Shown here piece by piece: positions 62,996 through 64,000 of a stretch of DNA of 64,000 bases. The position numbers and the translations under genes are program-made. The DNA is from Stenotrophomonas mori (GTDB lineage: Bacteria > Pseudomonadota > Gammaproteobacteria > Xanthomonadales > Xanthomonadaceae). The stretch covers positions 125,670 to 189,669 of the forward strand of contig NZ_JAIKTS010000003.1 of the NCBI RefSeq assembly GCF_023556335.1, given 5' to 3'. Positions within the stretch are counted from its first letter, which is position 1. The number at the start of each line of letters is the position of its first letter. Below the pieces are notes generated by a model, which saw only the letters and a program-made list of their open reading frames with translations, did no database searches and was not told the origin of the DNA.

Positions 62996-63894
62996 TCGGA
63001 CTGGGGCGGATGGGCGCCAACATGGCGCAGCGTCTGCAGCGCGGCGGCCTGGAGGTGACCGGATTCGATCCGGGCGCGGAGGCCCGCGCGCGCCTGGCCG
63101 CAGCCGGTGGCGCCACCGCCGACAGCCTGGAGGCGCTGGTGCAGGCGCTGCCGTCGCCGCGGGTACTGTGGCTGATGGTGCCGGCCGAAGCGGTCGACCC
63201 GGTGCTCGAACAGCTGCTGCCGCTGCTCGCGCCGGGCGACCTGGTCGTGGACGGCGGCAACTCCTGGTACCGCCACGCGGCACGGCGCGCACAGCGCTGC
63301 GGGCAGGCCCGGGTGGCGTTCGTCGACTGCGGCACCAGCGGCGGGGTCTGGGGCCTGGAGGAAGGCTATTGCCTGATGCTGGGCGGCGAGGCGGCGGCGT
63401 TGGCGCGGCTGCGGCCGGCGCTGCAGGCGCTGGCGCCGGCGGCCGACCGCGGCTGGGCGCACGTGGGCCCGGTGGGGGCGGGGCATTTCTGCAAGATGGT
63501 CCACAACGGCATCGAGTACGGCATGATGCAGGCCTACGCGGAAGGCTTCGCACTGATGCAGAAAAAGCAGGAATTCGAGCTGGACCTGGCACAGGTGGCC
63601 GAGGTGTGGCGGCACGGCAGCGTGGTCCGTTCCTGGCTGCTGGACCTCAGCGCCGAGGCGCTGCAGCGCAATCCGGGCCTGGAGGGCATCGCCCCCTATG
63701 TGCAGGATTCGGGCGAAGGGCGCTGGACGGTCAACGAAGCGATCGAGCTGGAGGTGTCGGCGCCGGTGATCACGCTCTCGCTGCTGGAGCGGCTGCGCTC
63801 GCGCGAGTCCAACTCGTTCGCCGACCGGCTGTTGGCGCAGATGCGCAGCGGCTTCGGCGGGCATGCGGTCAAGGCGGCCAACGATGGCCCGTGA
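62980..63894 (+). CDS. gnd: 6-phosphogluconate dehydrogenase, short (YqeC-like) form
   Basis: 304-aa enzyme of the pentose phosphate pathway. NADP-binding GLGRMGANMAQRL, substrate motif DGGNSWYRHAARRAQ, catalytic block FVDCGTSGGVWGLEEGY, and the Lys in HFCKMVHNGIEYGMMQAYAEGF. The short, about 300-residue form lacks the C-terminal helical arm of E. coli Gnd (468 aa) and is usually NAD-dependent. It overlaps the preceding secreted-protein gene and the next ORF. Confidence 0.92.
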   Translation: MELGMIGLGRMGANMAQRLQRGGLEVTGFDPGAEARARLAAAGGATADSLEALVQALPSPRVLWLMVPAEAVDPVLEQLLPLLAPGDLVVDGGNSWYRHAARRAQRCGQARVAFVDCGTSGGVWGLEEGYCLMLGGEAAALARLRPALQALAPAADRGWAHVGPVGAGHFCKMVHNGIEYGMMQAYAEGFALMQKKQEFELDLAQVAEVWRHGSVVRSWLLDLSAEALQRNPGLEGIAPYVQDSGEGRWTVNEAIELEVSAPVITLSLLERLRSRESNSFADRLLAQMRSGFGGHAVKAANDGP

Positions 63895-64000
63895 CGGAAT
63901 GCCGGGCCGGAGGGCGGCGGGGCGGCGAGCGCCCTGGCCGCAGCTGGGCGGCGTACTGCTGGCGCTCGCGCTGCCGCTGGGCGCGGTGGCCTTGCCGCCG
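63884..64000 (+). CDS. Start of a membrane or secreted protein (cut by window end)
   Basis: The ORF opens with MARDGMPGRRAAGRRAP and runs into a hydrophobic stretch QLGGVLLALALPLGAVALPP, suggesting a signal peptide or first membrane helix. 39 codons are visible with no stop. The start overlaps the gnd stop by 11 nt, and the second Met (63899) is equally possible. Nothing more can be said. Confidence 0.45.
   Translation, partial: MARDGMPGRRAAGRRAPWPQLGGVLLALALPLGAVALPP

Overview
The window is a chromosomal segment of a very GC-rich gammaproteobacterium (about 70% G+C by eye). The gene content points to the Xanthomonadaceae (Lysobacter/Pseudoxanthomonas/Luteimonas/Stenotrophomonas type). The main reasons are GTAG-type REP elements with a RAYT transposase like the SMAG repeats of Stenotrophomonas, a SmeT-type efflux regulator with its operator, and the syntenic blocks lptM-dapF-DUF484-xerC, mreBCD-mrdA-rodA and ybeD-lipB-lipA. 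Genus is not resolved. Most of the window is housekeeping DNA with tightly packed, often overlapping (ATGA/GTGA) genes. I saw no tRNA, rRNA or CRISPR array.

Layout. 1-2.1 kb: a partial MerR regulator divergent from a DUF2938 membrane protein, a second methionine aminopeptidase and a small conserved protein. 2.1-13.9 kb: a metal-homeostasis cluster. It runs from a short leader ORF starting MDPDP, reminiscent of the enterobacterial Mg-sensing leader peptide MgtL, through a small MgtE-N-like protein, a complete CzcCBA-type RND pump (adaptor, permease, outer-membrane factor), the Mg P-type ATPase MgtA and MgtC, to a FixL/FixJ-like two-component pair. 13.9-15.0 kb: REP/REPIN arrays around a RAYT gene. 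15.0-18.5 kb (minus strand): an MCE/Mla-like lipid transporter whose permease carries a STAS-like N-terminus. 18.6-23.8 kb: ThrE-type exporter, aminotransferase, oligopeptidase B and DUF454 protein. 23.8-28.7 kb: lptM-dapF-DUF484-xerC, then hslVU behind a near-perfect sigma-32 promoter. 28.8-34.1 kb: smeT/ttgR-like repressor divergent from an acrAB-type drug pump that lacks its own outer-membrane factor. 34.3-37.7 kb: yeast-type cytosine deaminase, ubiE and an M1 aminopeptidase.

38.0-39.5 kb: a three-gene set (winged-helix-like protein, atypical small GTPase, roadblock protein) resembling a minimal conservon. 39.5-41.9 kb: lipoprotein, HAD phosphatase and PfkB kinase. 42.1-53.1 kb: a cell-shape and wall cluster, mreB-mreC-mreD-mrdA-rodA-rodA2-mltB-rlpA-dacC, in which rodA is duplicated in tandem. 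Between rodA2 and mltB there is a perfect FNR box exactly 41.5 bp upstream of a predicted start, followed by about 140 nt of hairpins ending in a strong intrinsic terminator; I read this as a candidate anaerobically induced small RNA. 53.4-57.0 kb: two CsgG-like paralogues flanking an LpxR-type lipid A deacylase. 57.2-59.2 kb: ybeD-lipB-lipA. 59.4-64 kb: tail-specific protease Prc, an uncharacterised secreted protein, a short 6-phosphogluconate dehydrogenase and the start of another gene.

The most noteworthy items are the MgtL-like leader, the FNR-controlled sRNA candidate, the RAYT/REPIN unit, the conservon-like trio, and the rodA tandem with a near-identical conversion tract.
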